DNA of 38,906 nucleotides from positions 1-38,906 of IMG/VR virus record IMGVR_UViG_3300025889_000320. One strand, given 5' to 3'. Below the pieces are notes generated by a model that saw nothing but the letters and a program-made list of their open reading frames with translations, did no database searches and had not been told where the DNA came from. Below are positions 10,601 to 20,200 of the stretch, piece by piece (position 1 is the first letter of the stretch; each line of letters starts with the position of its first letter). The stretch is from a virus. Position numbers and translations under genes: made by a program.

Positions 10601-13432
10601 CAAGCTACGGAAGTGGATGTCCAAAATTATATTACTTTGGCAAATCTAATCAGAAAGATACCTGATTTAACACAACAAATACCGCCTCTTTTTTCTGATA
10701 ACAAAGGAAATAAGGGTATTTTGTCGGGCTTGCCAAACCCAACAATAGAAGATGCTCTTGAGACAACCCTCAAAAACATGCTTTTGGGAACAAATAAGCT
10801 ATTAAAAGAAGAGAGTATAAGATTTACCAACCCAAAATCCAGAGTTATGGTAAAAATGGACTACAATAGAGAAGAACTATTAAACAATAGCCCGTTGGGA
10901 AATTTATTTTTTGCTCCCCTAAATCCGCTAACATTTGCACTAGGTGGCGTCACGGCATGGGCAGCATTTATTTATGGAGGCGGAGGCACAGAGTTGTCTG
11001 AAAATGATTTTTGGTCTCCTTGGTTTCCAATAGCAGATAAGATGGCTCCATATGCAAAAGATGCAAGAGGTGTTGATGAAATATTGACAGATTTTGGATT
11101 AGATTTTACAAAATATATAACGACATATGGCGATAACAACATTAGAATCAATATACAAATGCCTGAATTTCAAGGAAGCAAGGTGAGGACAGATTTGCAG
11201 TTTTCTCCTCCTGATACAAATGAAGATGGAAATCTAATATATACTAATAACTTAAGATTGTTTTTTGAAACACCACAGATTTTAGAAGGGACATTTAGTC
11301 TCAATGATAATGATAGTGGCGGTGAGACCTCAAAAAAAGTTTCAGATTCATTAGCACCAATACTTGATAAATATCCCCTTAAAGATGGCAATATTCCTCC
11401 ACAAAATCAGTATTTTGCCTCTTTGTTGGCGGATAAAATATTGCCAGATTCAAACATGCTAAGTTCTGAAGCTAAAAATAAATTTATTAATGAAACATAC
11501 AATATTTTTGCAATAGATTTGTATAAAAATATTTTCTCCTCTATTTTGGCTGGAATAGCAGAAACCATAGGAAATTCAGAAACTCTAGATGATTATGAAA
11601 TAGATCTTTTTGATGAACTAATACAAGAAAATCCACTTGGAACAGGTTGGATTTTGGTTCTTAGGCAGTTATGGGATCTAGCACAAGTAGATATTAAAGC
11701 TAAAACTACAAAAAAAGAACTAGGTCTTTTAGATTTAACTCCGAATGTTTCAAATCAAGGATTTTCACAAGGCTTGATTGATATGCAAAGAGTATATGAT
11801 ATTTCTAAAGAAAAATACGATTTTGCAGATTATGAAGATCCAAACTCAAATGAGTTGGGAATGCCACAGTTCGCAATGTTGGAAGGTATTGTGTCTGCTT
11901 ATATACAAATGGTTGCTGGAGAAGTATCTTTAAGGGCAATAACAACTATATGTAAATTTCCAAAATATATTATAACCCAAGGAGATATGTTAACAGAGCT
12001 TATATTAAAAATTCTGAACCAAATGCTTGATGAATCTGGATTTAAGAATGATTTCTCATTTATTTGTATGACGCTATTATCTAGGAGGAGTGAGTTTAGA
12101 TTTAAAGATCCAAATAAAAACCTTCCCGGAAACTCTGGGTTCATATTGGACAAAAAGAATGGTACAGATGTGGAAATCAATTCTTCTGATGATGCGGTGA
12201 GGTTTTTGATAAAAGAAAACTTGGAATATCCGTTAGATTTTATTTATTCTAGATTGGGAATATTCAAAGGATCAGGGCAAAGCTTTAGTAAAATTTCTCA
12301 AGCAAATCCTCTTGATTTTATCTCATATAATGCCCCAGTATGGGTTCATGATGAGTCACATCAGACAGAATTTGATAAACCGCCAAAAAATCCAGAAAAT
12401 GGTAGCGTATATGATTATCCAAGCTCATTTTTTTCAAATAATAGGTATAAAGAGTTTTTAAATGGAAAGTTTGTAAATCAAATTTATTATGAGGTAGAGG
12501 ATTGGGCTGACAAAGATGAGGCTCAAAACAATGGTGGAATATGGTTATCTTATTTACACGATGAAAACGTTCGATCAAACAAACTTAGAAAAGTTTTGAG
12601 TCAAGATAATTTATTTGAACTAATAGCCTTAACAGCAGACATGGTGACAACAGAAGAGGGAGAACAATACGCAGATGAGTCATTTATTAAGTTTTTCAAA
12701 TCAATAAAGCTTGGAACAAGACTTTGCTATGTGTTTATAACTTCAGAAAGAGAATGGCAAGGATCATCTTCTGGAATCGCAGGATTTGAAGATGTTCAAG
12801 AATTTATAAAACCCTATTCTGATGGGCAATCTGAGACGCTTAAAACAGTTTCAAAAGCCATTGATGATGCTTTGGGTATTAAAGTAGACTCTAATTCTGT
12901 TGGGTCAACATACGAAAAAATAGACGAAAACTTTAAACAATACATAGATTTAAATAAGAGTATATTAGTTATTGAAGACGATTTATCATTGAAAGATGAA
13001 AAATCTAAAACGAGTAAAAACCCACCAGCAAAAACATATATATTTCCTGTTATCGAATCTTCAGTTGATATGATGAACAATGATACTGGGCAAAGTTTTG
13101 AGTTATTTAATGAGCCAGTCAGTGTAATCAAAGAAATGGGCGAAGAAAACATTGTCCAGTTCTTGTTTGAACCATATGGTCAAGGTTTATTGGTGAAAAA
13201 TCTAACTAATATTGTTTTATCAGATGAATATTCTGCTTTGATGATGTATTCATTTCCAACAAAAGATATGATCGATCTTTTCGTGGTAACAAACGTGGCT
13301 ATTGTTTCGGCAGACAAGAAGATAAAAGATGCATTTGTCGCAACAAAAAGTCAAATAAAAACATTATTTGAGAGTATTTATAACATGGTAGGACCTGCTA
13401 AATACAAAAAACTAAAAGGTCCATATGGCTAG
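4646..13432 (+). CDS. Giant virion protein (2928 residues), probable baseplate component
   Basis: One uninterrupted reading frame between the spike and gp25 genes. Function is not recognised. Residues about 1140-1217 (YVLVNQGQKVSPRAKATLKASPG..., then WVNGVGDYNLVRV and GYIEINDI) look like a bacterial SH3-type domain, and a second short segment near 1265 (PYYHKEEGNWWYTVEL) is similar in style. About 12 cysteines are clustered between residues 1545 and 1975 (for example CKC, CSFC, CPELTC), uncommon in phage tail proteins. Residues 1782-1825 form a long hydrophobic helix region (LIDALLKALEYILAQILVELFATLLELLL) and about 2090-2115 is a second hydrophobic stretch. The first 1100 residues are rich in Tyr, Asn, Asp and Pro and look beta-structured. 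Position suggests a hub or wedge scaffold. A tape measure is unlikely because long coiled-coil helix is lacking. No Shine-Dalgarno site is evident. Confidence 0.75.
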   Translation: MSNKDFYFKVKPKDSVKVTAAASIDIPFIDLHKRGDWHHGFGIPYQQSEPKGYFDEDINNYEGDISKALLSAVGINENTYSNATTENKEKIANKILRRELTAEKIFQDQYRAPVSFFAMYKSWDSTKFTNFVLENLVGKALTQALLYNYFGYPVSNIGRVQGRSGYAQNGQDPEHMEVFPPGSQTSYYDAQQLMGLLPSFGSSDKNTIDQTTFDFQTAIANLNTLLTENDAENSPDLDLRITQILAGSYGEGSAAGNSFAAVYSNSKVDSISPSNHLYDLDDWIYVPSYPWDFVPRLSTNSPYFKQEKWNTNFDAPDQNLTPTHAKMYMPGLESSVYPSLSGLMGGSQGVFTKKWYYGESAKDGEPEKYFKYSNLVSALKLVPPGIDPSQVQDYLDNPHKTLNEVIKNVFKYVAHVVPQNIRHAGPKPTIKEPGTDAVTGENKPEACEDLLSASQLEINRVVSGSFFELGSIPPVLNHSTTSKENYLGAKDPKDYNDYPGGALQDIYNNVLWGKGVSSLFTYNRYDKYGKDPNEYVIKNAVSKISSDIKEYSYKFGLPPTTFIGTENPYLFGTPADEQEAKRFAVIPRNKQSIITMFDSLPDFTRQTDLNGGNNLYIDFNKGTSEIFNYYNSNDIDPNNPLEVTRYITSLWLAYHFGSLPTNFYATLDKVYAHKEFKIDIPGATGGSDGWKGIYADVLPYILQYLTADRQAMLSYLKTSNMNISGLSGYSGIATGNSKNHFLNAFLDFFGNIKDVGEDATGTLYDVENILGAGDSNSVLFAAKNNVPYYVNHKSPLIFPVWDYKQNAGTISSYSHGNLSNIKWPKLINTNGNKGYKYDEEDSPWTPILEQDPFLKQKERKCVPDWCKSLQVYPTVKKEPLTYGFINPYFTLGTTQLYYGDNHLFTNKYLNDASLGDFSSNENTKNYKDENLSLQQKARPYIVVDYEYDTDIAKNPPPGSAFNEKVLDNFDEDTPTPALTTLTEYAKSTGLYVDWRDGVGSSQNYRNSLLAQATLTYAVDLEIDETKLIIDMIRHGVFAMAGEFDEYQEAGINPYDVFEAVGLNGQGVFYSQDLLSKYENYKSTLEGSLQGIDFSKIPSFLKGEDVSEEMLLAVDLNLPLINQKYDSLTENGLKPTEATSYVLVNQGQKVSPRAKATLKASPGSASRADAFLPNFTVIKVLKQWVNGVGDYNLVRVVDPQSDLNGLEGYIEINDIVSIKKNIFFEDIFGGKNGNLKLANLNEVEGTNGRLSITQMSEGQKAVIPIWWRNEVPYYHKEEGNWWYTVELEDTCVLSKSDLEEKKQQALRKGVQELFYWHNRVITDEQIESFIKTYLTCEIASHYIDIRPGENVKFLLKVGAIYLYAFPSAYKSLSDLKKESSKILTLDTRYYVKHLSQAGYGLNQMYLNILKSEFRVQGVNFMLEAERMDKIPVLFKKLISFNGYTIASEEQNLINIGFDNEFNIIFISYNEGAKEGNEKLLSTGLDYIKQQEPFNVKNTMSLFYHHRQLKNPLLKWQQAIKEIFLDPKPEIIPKEESTLPDIPSSKCKPLTWNFPSWQELLGPIAGQLDDALKLDPRFDLGSFQFSLTDYLPPCPSPPSGKGGALFKGEIETEAERMFFDSFDSLAKMKDLQTGYKEYVGDFMTSAEGLRSIGDKAIDLNSLYDQVLRRVGGLDTIYMKICKCFLDLAGLDTVEVPNFKVDLQGPSAGLNIKPLSYIPSADSNAPANTSITGGQQAGWNKGDEYEYDMGSFGSADALKDSFNNKPTEFDAADLICSFCFEVPDFFLRLPTTNLLDSLIDALLKALEYILAQILVELFATLLELLLRCPELTCPEGVKRVSDYGAQNLNNLLASPGIGDSPAVFESCGVSVTNVNDIEDLLDDISKVLSSGEVLELLDGTSDVHLMKIIQKKVDQYPSIASQLDNTAKTRDFFRCVGFKVPPQKLAEIEDDIIKVYQDPDVCDNIFEKAKDDLRSKCGDLENVDDLVKQATEVDVQNYITLANLIRKIPDLTQQIPPLFSDNKGNKGILSGLPNPTIEDALETTLKNMLLGTNKLLKEESIRFTNPKSRVMVKMDYNREELLNNSPLGNLFFAPLNPLTFALGGVTAWAAFIYGGGGTELSENDFWSPWFPIADKMAPYAKDARGVDEILTDFGLDFTKYITTYGDNNIRINIQMPEFQGSKVRTDLQFSPPDTNEDGNLIYTNNLRLFFETPQILEGTFSLNDNDSGGETSKKVSDSLAPILDKYPLKDGNIPPQNQYFASLLADKILPDSNMLSSEAKNKFINETYNIFAIDLYKNIFSSILAGIAETIGNSETLDDYEIDLFDELIQENPLGTGWILVLRQLWDLAQVDIKAKTTKKELGLLDLTPNVSNQGFSQGLIDMQRVYDISKEKYDFADYEDPNSNELGMPQFAMLEGIVSAYIQMVAGEVSLRAITTICKFPKYIITQGDMLTELILKILNQMLDESGFKNDFSFICMTLLSRRSEFRFKDPNKNLPGNSGFILDKKNGTDVEINSSDDAVRFLIKENLEYPLDFIYSRLGIFKGSGQSFSKISQANPLDFISYNAPVWVHDESHQTEFDKPPKNPENGSVYDYPSSFFSNNRYKEFLNGKFVNQIYYEVEDWADKDEAQNNGGIWLSYLHDENVRSNKLRKVLSQDNLFELIALTADMVTTEEGEQYADESFIKFFKSIKLGTRLCYVFITSEREWQGSSSGIAGFEDVQEFIKPYSDGQSETLKTVSKAIDDALGIKVDSNSVGSTYEKIDENFKQYIDLNKSILVIEDDLSLKDEKSKTSKNPPAKTYIFPVIESSVDMMNNDTGQSFELFNEPVSVIKEMGEENIVQFLFEPYGQGLLVKNLTNIVLSDEYSALMMYSFPTKDMIDLFVVTNVAIVSADKKIKDAFVATKSQIKTLFESIYNMVGPAKYKKLKGPYG

Positions 13433-13457
13433 ACCAATAGATAGGAATATTAAATAA

Positions 13458-13859
13458 ATGGCTTATTATGCTCCAAAACTACCATTATCAAGAGATGTAA
13501 ATACAGGCTACAAGATGCTTGACAATCTAAAGGATGTTGTTAAGCAAAACTTCAAGATGTTAATATTAACAGTCCCCGGAGAGAGGATAATGAATCCTAG
13601 TTTTGGAGTTGGTTTGTATAAATATTTATTTGAACAAATTCCTTCTGTAGAGCTTCAAGAAGCAATAAAAGAAGATATATTTAATCAATGTTCTGCCTAC
13701 CTCCCTTATATATCAATCAGAGATATAGTGTTTGAAACAGGAGCAGGCTCACCATATACTACTGGGTATAATACACTTTATGTAAAAGTAGAATATTATA
13801 TAAAAACTCTAAATGCTTCTGATGTTTTGGAAGTTAGCGTTTCTGAAAGCACTTTTTGA
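13458..13859 (+). CDS. Baseplate wedge protein, gp25 / GPW family
   Basis: 133 residues, the normal length for the family. Residues about 28-62 (VVKQNFKMLILTVPGERIMNPSFGVGLYKYLFE) are the hallmark of T4 gp25 and P2 gpW, including the conserved PGER (G41-E42-R43) and NPxFG. In T4, gp25 sits at the inner baseplate, joins the wedge core (gp6, gp7) to the first sheath ring and starts sheath polymerisation. A TAGGA at 13442-13446 with about 11 bases to the ATG may serve as ribosome site. It is followed by the gp6 homologue, the usual W-J order of contractile tails. Highly confident. Confidence 0.92.
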   Translation: MAYYAPKLPLSRDVNTGYKMLDNLKDVVKQNFKMLILTVPGERIMNPSFGVGLYKYLFEQIPSVELQEAIKEDIFNQCSAYLPYISIRDIVFETGAGSPYTTGYNTLYVKVEYYIKTLNASDVLEVSVSESTF

Positions 13860-13867
13860 TAAAAAAC

Positions 13868-13875
13868 ACTATTTA
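13868..13875 (+). promoter_or_regulatory. candidate late-promoter element ACTATTTA
   Basis: Intergenic copy of the octamer, here preceded by C, 27 bases before the TTG start of the gp6 gene. No -35 element. A transcript starting about 6 bases downstream would keep a leader that includes the Shine-Dalgarno site at 13889-13894. Confidence 0.45.
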
Positions 13876-13888
13876 TAGAGTTATTATA

Positions 13889-13894
13889 AAGGGA
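13889..13894 (+). promoter_or_regulatory. ribosome binding site supporting a TTG start
   Basis: AAGGGA with 8 bases to the TTG at 13903. No ATG or GTG in this frame gives a better-placed start, and the next residues (SNTYETPPISYTSREFASI) match the usual gp6-family N-terminus, so TTG is the likely start. Confidence 0.7.
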
Positions 13895-13902
13895 ATAATA
13901 TT

Positions 13903-15708
13903 TTGAGCAACACATACGAAACTCCTCCAATATCATATACCAGTAGAGAGTTTGCTTCTATTAAAGCAGATCTAGTGTCGTATGCAAAAAGATATTATCC
14001 AGACACAACAGCAGACTTCTCAGAAGCATCATTCGGATCAATGATGGTTGATATGGTTGCCTATGTTGGAGATGTATTATCTTTTTATGTTGATTATCAA
14101 ACAAATGAATCATTCTTGGATACAGCCATTGAATACAACAATGTTTTTCGATTAGCAAGACAAGCAGGATATAAGCCTTCAAAATCTTTCACTTCAACAG
14201 GGGAAGTTACACTATATATCGTAGTTCCTACAACAACCGCTGGTGGCACAACTTCGCCAGATATGTCGTATGCTCCTATAATAAAAAACGGATCTAAATT
14301 TATATCATCTGGTGGTGTTGTTTTCACATTGACGGAGGATGTTGATTTTTCTAACCCGGCTAACGAAATGGTAGTAGCATCTTCTAACTCAAACAACGAT
14401 GCTGTTGCTTCATATGCAATAAAAACCTATGGAAAATTAGTATCCGGAGAATATAAAATAGAATATATTCCTGTTGGTGAGTTTATGAGATATCCAAGAT
14501 TTGTTTTGGCAGACAGGAATATTGTAGAAGTTATTTCTGTTGTAGATTCACAAGGAAATAAATACTACGAGGTAGATCACTTATCTCAAGATATTGTGTA
14601 TGAAAATGTGAAAAACACTGCCTCAGATAAAAGTATGGCACCATATGTTGTAAAGCCAAGACCTGTGCCAAGAAGATATACTGTTGAAATGATCGGATCA
14701 AATACATTTTTGCAGTTTGGGCATGGATCTGACAAAAATTTAACAAATGAAACAATAACAGATCCATCAAAAATAGTATTAAAACAACATGCAAAAGATT
14801 ATATAGCAGATAAAACCTTCGATCCAACCAAACTTTTAGAAACAGATAAGCTCGGAGTAGCCCCCTCAGACACTGTATTGACAGTTATTTATAGATCAAA
14901 TACTGCAAATAATGTCAATATTGCAACAAATACATTAACAGATACAGCGGATTTAGAGTTTTCATTTAGGAATGTTTCTTCTTTATCAACATCTAAAGTT
15001 ACAAATGTCATTTCAAGCTTAGATTTTGAGAATGAAAAGCCGATTGTTGGTGACACATCTGTAACAACAGCGCAAGAAATAAGAACTAGGGCAATGGGGT
15101 TTTATTCTGCTCAAAATAGAGCAGTTACAAAACAAGATTATATATCCTTAATCTATAATATGCATCCAAAATTTGGATCCGTTAAAAGAGCGGCGATATA
15201 TCAGGACACAAACTCTTTCAAAAGAAATCTTAATCTTTATGTTTTATCGGAAAACTCGATTGGAAATCTTGTACAAGCCACTCCTACGATTAAGAATAAT
15301 CTGAAGTCTTGGTTATCTAGATACAAGATGATCAATGATACCATCGATATATTAGACGCAAAAGTGATTAACTTGTCTATAGAATATGAAGCAATGATAG
15401 ACAAAGAAGAAAATAAATATGGAGCATTAGATATTATTAATAACCGATTGGCTTCTTTCTATTCAAATAAGTTTGATATTGGAGAGCCATTTATGTTGTC
15501 CGATGTGTATGGAATATTAAAAGAAATCCCATTCGTGCTAGATGTAAAAAATATTTATATTAATCTTCAGTCAGGCTTTCAATATTCCAATGTTTCATTT
15601 GATATCGAAAGAAATACTTCTAGTGATGGAAGGATGATTGTTTGTCCAATGGATCACATTTTTGAAATCAGATTCCCAACTTCAGATATAAGAGGATCAA
15701 TAGTTTAA
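13903..15708 (+). CDS. Baseplate wedge protein, gp6 / Baseplate_J family
   Basis: 601 residues, compared with about 660 for T4 gp6. The N-terminal segment, residues about 8-77 (ISYTSREFASIKADLVSYAKRYYP... then ADFSEASFGSMMVDMVAYVGDVLSFYVDYQTNESFLDTA), is the classic start of T4-like gp6 proteins. Residues about 385-450 (TTAQEIRTRAMGFYSAQNRAVTKQDYISLIYNMHPKFGSVKRAAIYQD) match the conserved J-family region. gp6 dimers link neighbouring wedges into the baseplate ring and change shape on contraction. Start is TTG with a good ribosome site. The stop overlaps the ATG of the next gene (TAATG). Highly confident. Confidence 0.93.
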   Translation: MSNTYETPPISYTSREFASIKADLVSYAKRYYPDTTADFSEASFGSMMVDMVAYVGDVLSFYVDYQTNESFLDTAIEYNNVFRLARQAGYKPSKSFTSTGEVTLYIVVPTTTAGGTTSPDMSYAPIIKNGSKFISSGGVVFTLTEDVDFSNPANEMVVASSNSNNDAVASYAIKTYGKLVSGEYKIEYIPVGEFMRYPRFVLADRNIVEVISVVDSQGNKYYEVDHLSQDIVYENVKNTASDKSMAPYVVKPRPVPRRYTVEMIGSNTFLQFGHGSDKNLTNETITDPSKIVLKQHAKDYIADKTFDPTKLLETDKLGVAPSDTVLTVIYRSNTANNVNIATNTLTDTADLEFSFRNVSSLSTSKVTNVISSLDFENEKPIVGDTSVTTAQEIRTRAMGFYSAQNRAVTKQDYISLIYNMHPKFGSVKRAAIYQDTNSFKRNLNLYVLSENSIGNLVQATPTIKNNLKSWLSRYKMINDTIDILDAKVINLSIEYEAMIDKEENKYGALDIINNRLASFYSNKFDIGEPFMLSDVYGILKEIPFVLDVKNIYINLQSGFQYSNVSFDIERNTSSDGRMIVCPMDHIFEIRFPTSDIRGSIV

Positions 15709-17273
15709 TGGCAATAAAAAGATATATAGCAAATGCAGACAATACCATAACAGATGCATTCCAATCTGACCTTGCCACTCGTGGAACTGGGTCAAACATG
15801 GGTGCAGCAGATGTTTTGGAATCTTTTTATATTTTTGGTCAAGTTTCTAAGGGAATAGGAACATCATTAAGTTCGGCAGAAAAATCCAGAATATTAGTTC
15901 AATTTGATACAGGACAAATTAATACAGATCGCCTGAATCAGCTAATCCCGGAATCTGGTAGCGTTTCATGGCATTTAAATCTCTATAATGCGCCACACGC
16001 TTTCCAAACTCCAAAAGACTTTTCAATGGAGGTCCAAGCAGTATCATCTTCATGGCAAGAAGGCAGAGGTCTTGATATGGATAGTTATCAAGATCAAACA
16101 TATGAAGGAACAGGCTCTAACTGGATCAGAAGAGGTGCAACTGATGATGGATATACTACTTGGACAGCCGAAGGCGGAGATTTTTTGGATAACGAATTAA
16201 TACTAACATCTAGTGGTTATCAAAATTATTCTGCTTCTTTCGTAGATGGAACTGAAAATCTCTCCATTGATGTTAGTGACTTGGTTGAAAAGTGGCTTAA
16301 TGGAGATACAGAAAACTATGGATTTGGCATAAAATTAAAAAATATTAATGAAACAGGGTCCCATTCATATTACACAAAGAAGTTCTTCTCCAGATCAAGT
16401 GAATATTTTTTCCTTAGACCAAATCTTGAAGCAAGATGGGATGACAGTAAAAAAGATAGTGCAGGAACATTTTTTGCAAGTAGCTCATTGGCTAGTGGTC
16501 AAGATAACCTCAATACTTTGTATTTATATAACTATGTAAGAGGAAAACTACAAAATATACCAGAATCTGAAAATCATTCTAATCCATATATCTTATATTT
16601 AAGTGCGTATTCTAGTTCAGCAGGAAATATTTATGACAAGCTTCCGTTGCCAGTTGGCGGAGATGTTGTTGAAAATGCGGATCTTAATGTAACAGGTGGC
16701 ATATTAATAGGTCCAGAGGGCGCAGTAGCGGGTATTTATACAGCATCATTTGCAATGAGTCATTCATTGGAGTCTATATATCCAGTATGGCACTATGAAG
16801 ATTTGGTGACATATCATACTGGTGCAGAAATAACTGTTAACAGTATTGATGCTTTTAACTATAATCCTACTGAAAAATACTTAACAACTATCGATAATCT
16901 TAAACCATCTTATAGTAAAGATGAGAATGCTAGATTTAGATTATTTATAAGGGAAAGAAACTGGAATCCAAACAACTATACAGTTATGCAAGCCGAATTA
17001 AAACCAAAAATCATAGAAGATGCATATTATTCTTTGTATAGGGTTAGTGATGGCTATGAAGTTATGCCATTCGGAACAGGGAGTTTAACACCTGAATCTG
17101 TTGGTTCAACCAGCACATATAGTAGATTGTCATATGACATGTCAGGGAACTATTTTGATTTGAGCATGAACCTTTTACAGCCCGGATATCAATATGGTGT
17201 AAGATTCGCTTATTATATTAATGGGTCTTATAAAGAGCAGGAAGAAGTATTTAAATTTAAGGTTGAAGAGTAA
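15708..17273 (+). CDS. Virion structural protein with DNRLRE-like domain
   Basis: 521 residues. Residues about 20-245 follow the pattern of DNRLRE-type beta-sandwich domains: RILVQFD near 63, SSSWQEGRG near 115, a W-x-x-GA segment, then LSIDVSDLVEKWLNG...NYGFGIKL near 185-210 and a closing SSEYFFLRPNLEARWDD. These domains are found in bacterial surface proteins and in phage tail proteins. The rest, about 270 residues, is beta-rich and ends in a short Ig-like strand set (YDMSGNYFDLSMNLLQPGYQYGVRFAYYINGSYKEQEEVFKFKVEE). The gene is coupled by TAATG junctions on both sides, between gp6 and the gpI-like giant, which argues for a baseplate or fibre-attachment part. Exact role unknown. Confidence 0.7.
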   Translation: MAIKRYIANADNTITDAFQSDLATRGTGSNMGAADVLESFYIFGQVSKGIGTSLSSAEKSRILVQFDTGQINTDRLNQLIPESGSVSWHLNLYNAPHAFQTPKDFSMEVQAVSSSWQEGRGLDMDSYQDQTYEGTGSNWIRRGATDDGYTTWTAEGGDFLDNELILTSSGYQNYSASFVDGTENLSIDVSDLVEKWLNGDTENYGFGIKLKNINETGSHSYYTKKFFSRSSEYFFLRPNLEARWDDSKKDSAGTFFASSSLASGQDNLNTLYLYNYVRGKLQNIPESENHSNPYILYLSAYSSSAGNIYDKLPLPVGGDVVENADLNVTGGILIGPEGAVAGIYTASFAMSHSLESIYPVWHYEDLVTYHTGAEITVNSIDAFNYNPTEKYLTTIDNLKPSYSKDENARFRLFIRERNWNPNNYTVMQAELKPKIIEDAYYSLYRVSDGYEVMPFGTGSLTPESVGSTSTYSRLSYDMSGNYFDLSMNLLQPGYQYGVRFAYYINGSYKEQEEVFKFKVEE

Positions 17274-20200
17274 TGTCAAATTCAAATGGTATCAAGAATC
17301 TTTTTAATAAAACAAAAGTTGTATCTTCTTCTAGCTTAAATGATATAGCGAGAAAGATAGAATCTCCAGAGTATGTTCAAGAGTTCTTGGAAGATAGAAA
17401 AAGATTTTTTCCAAATGTTGATTTTTCAAATCCAATAAACTTTGCTAGATTTGGATCTGCTGAAGAATACTATAAAAAATCCATTGAAAATATTTATAAA
17501 ACCTATCCATATGATGGTTCTTTAAAAGAAAAATATGAATGGCATAATGATTCTTCATATTTGGACAACTATATTTTCGAGCATGAATATCCTAGAACTA
17601 CTGGCTATATAACACTTGGACAAAACTGGGGATCGATTAACTCGTCTGATACTGTAAATGCTACAGCAGACGGAGATTCTATTTATAAAAAATCAACAAC
17701 ACCACAATATATTTATGTAAAAGGCGGTCCAAACCCAGCTTCTCATTTGACTTATGAGTTAGATAATCCGCTTGAATCGCCAGATTATAAAAAGAAAAGA
17801 TTCAAAGCAAACTATTATAATACCACAAGCAGTCAAGACCAGAATTTAAATATTGATGGAACAAGTGGAAACACAATAGAATTTTGGTTGAAACTGCCAT
17901 CTAGTCCAGAAACTAGCCAAACTTCTCCAGCACATGCTTATTTCGATTTATGGAATAATGAAACAATCGGCGATCACACATATGGTCGTATATTGGTTGA
18001 GACGATATTGGATGTTGATGGTGGAGGAAGCCCAGATGGATCTTATCTGGATGATTCAATATTTTACGTTAGTTACGCCTCTGGATCATCCGGAGTCCAA
18101 AGAGCTAAGATAGGACCTTCGACATTCCCATCGAGCGAAAATATAACTTTATCTGACTGGAATCATTATGCATTTGTGATGCAAAATAACCTCACTGGAT
18201 CAGACCATCTTCTTTTAAAGATGTATGTAAATGGTATTCTCATTGACACTGTGCATACTGGTTCACAAATACAAGCAGTTGGGACGGGTCCTTTCAATGC
18301 TAATATTGGAGCATACCGTGGTGGACCAACCACAGCCCTTGCTGCGGCAGGTGTTGGAAACGGTCATGGATCTTTATCTGGGTCTTCTATTGATGAATTT
18401 AGGTTTTGGAAAACTGCAAGAAACTCTGAGCAAGTTGGCTTACATTGGTTTAAGCAGGTTGCTGGCGGAACAAACAGCGATTTTGGAAATAATACATCAA
18501 AATATAGTGGATCTTTAAATCCTGTTGATTTAGGTGTTTACTACAAGTTTAATGAAGGAATAACCGGAATAGCCAACTTAGATAGCAATGTCCTAGATTA
18601 TTCTGGTAGGGTTTCCAATGGTTCTATTCAAAATTATAATGCTTCTCCAAGTATGAGATCTACTGATTCTGCTATTGTAGTAGCCGGAGCAGCAGAAAAA
18701 GAATTTAAAGATCCAATCTTATATAAGAACCACCCAAGTATTACAACTTACTACAACGAATCTCTTTTAAAGGGATTGGAATACGACAATCGAAACTCTA
18801 TGGGCATGTACAGAATGATGCCACAATGGATGTTGGATGAGGATTCTCAAAAAGATGGATTTAAGTTAAGAGAACTTACGCAAATAATGTCAAGTTACTT
18901 TGATGAGTTGTTTATTCAAACGAAAGAAATGTCAAAACTTAAAGACATTACTTATGTTAGCGGAAGTTTGACAGGAAGTTTTTATAAACCTCTTCCATTT
19001 GCGAATAGATTATTGACTAGTCATGGATTTGCAGCACCAGAACTTTTCGCAAATGCAGATGTTTTGGCAGCTTTAGGTAATAGAGATAGGGAAAGAGAAT
19101 ATGAAAAAACTTTATTTGATGTAAAGAATCAACTCTATACAAATGTATATAACAATCTTTCCGCAATCAATAAATCAAAAGGAACTGAAAAGTCAATAAG
19201 AAACTTACTCAGAAGCCTTGGTGTTGATACGGAACTATACTCTATTAACTTTTATGCGAATAATGCTGAAGTAACACTTAATCAGTCCATTCTTCCTGTA
19301 ACAGTGGAAAAGAATTTTGTTGATTTTACAATGACAGGAAGTTTTGGAGGGACTGTATATCAAAGTTCAGCTTCTTCAAATACAAATTCAGTTACATTTT
19401 TGACTGGTAGTGATAATCAAAGCGGCGGCTTTGATAGAGAAATGGGCTTTACTGTTGAAACTGAAGTTGTTTTTCCTCGCCAGTTAAAATATGAAAATCC
19501 AGCTTTTGGACAAAGAGAATATATTCCACTAACTGCTTCCTTGTTTGGTATGCATACAGCAGAAGGTCCAACAATGACAGATGTTGGAGATACCACATGG
19601 GCTACAGATGACTGTGCTAACTTCCAAGTATTTGCAGTAAAAAATGATTATAATAGAAATGGATTAAATGTTGTAGATGATGAAGTTTACTTTGTGTTAA
19701 CAAGCACTAATGGCGGAGTTTTCAGCACTATACAAACAGAAAAGTTCACAGATGTATATGAAAATCAAAAATGGACTTTCGCTGTAAAAGTTTTACCAGA
19801 GACTTACCCAAACTTAGGCTTTGTCTCTGGCACGACTGGTCATAGAATAGAATTTCATGGATATAGCGCAATCGGAGATCAGATTGTAAATTCTTTTAAT
19901 TTATCAAGTAATATATCACAAGCTGATGGGGCAAAGTTTTTATCCAGAAAGAAAAGAATATATATTGGAGCGCACAGACAAAACTTCACAGGATCTGTCT
20001 TGCAAAGCACAAATGTTAAAATATCTGCATGTAGATATTGGGCATTGCCTTTGGAGACAGACGAGATTATAGCCCATACAATCGACGCATCTAACTATGG
20101 ATTGTTTGCGCCACAAGAGAATGCCTATTTATTCCAAGATTTTAAAATAAATGTCCCAAAAATGGACACATTAGCTCTGAACTGGGAGTTTAGCACACTG

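Noticed and set aside
4646-13432. Giant protein as tail tape measure
   Set aside because: It lies between spike and gp25, is beta-rich in its first third and lacks the long helical repeats of tape measures; cannot be excluded fully.
17860-18460. First LamG-like domain as a glycoside hydrolase
   Set aside because: The sequence fits the non-catalytic laminin-G/concanavalin pattern; I see no catalytic glutamate motif such as ExDxE.
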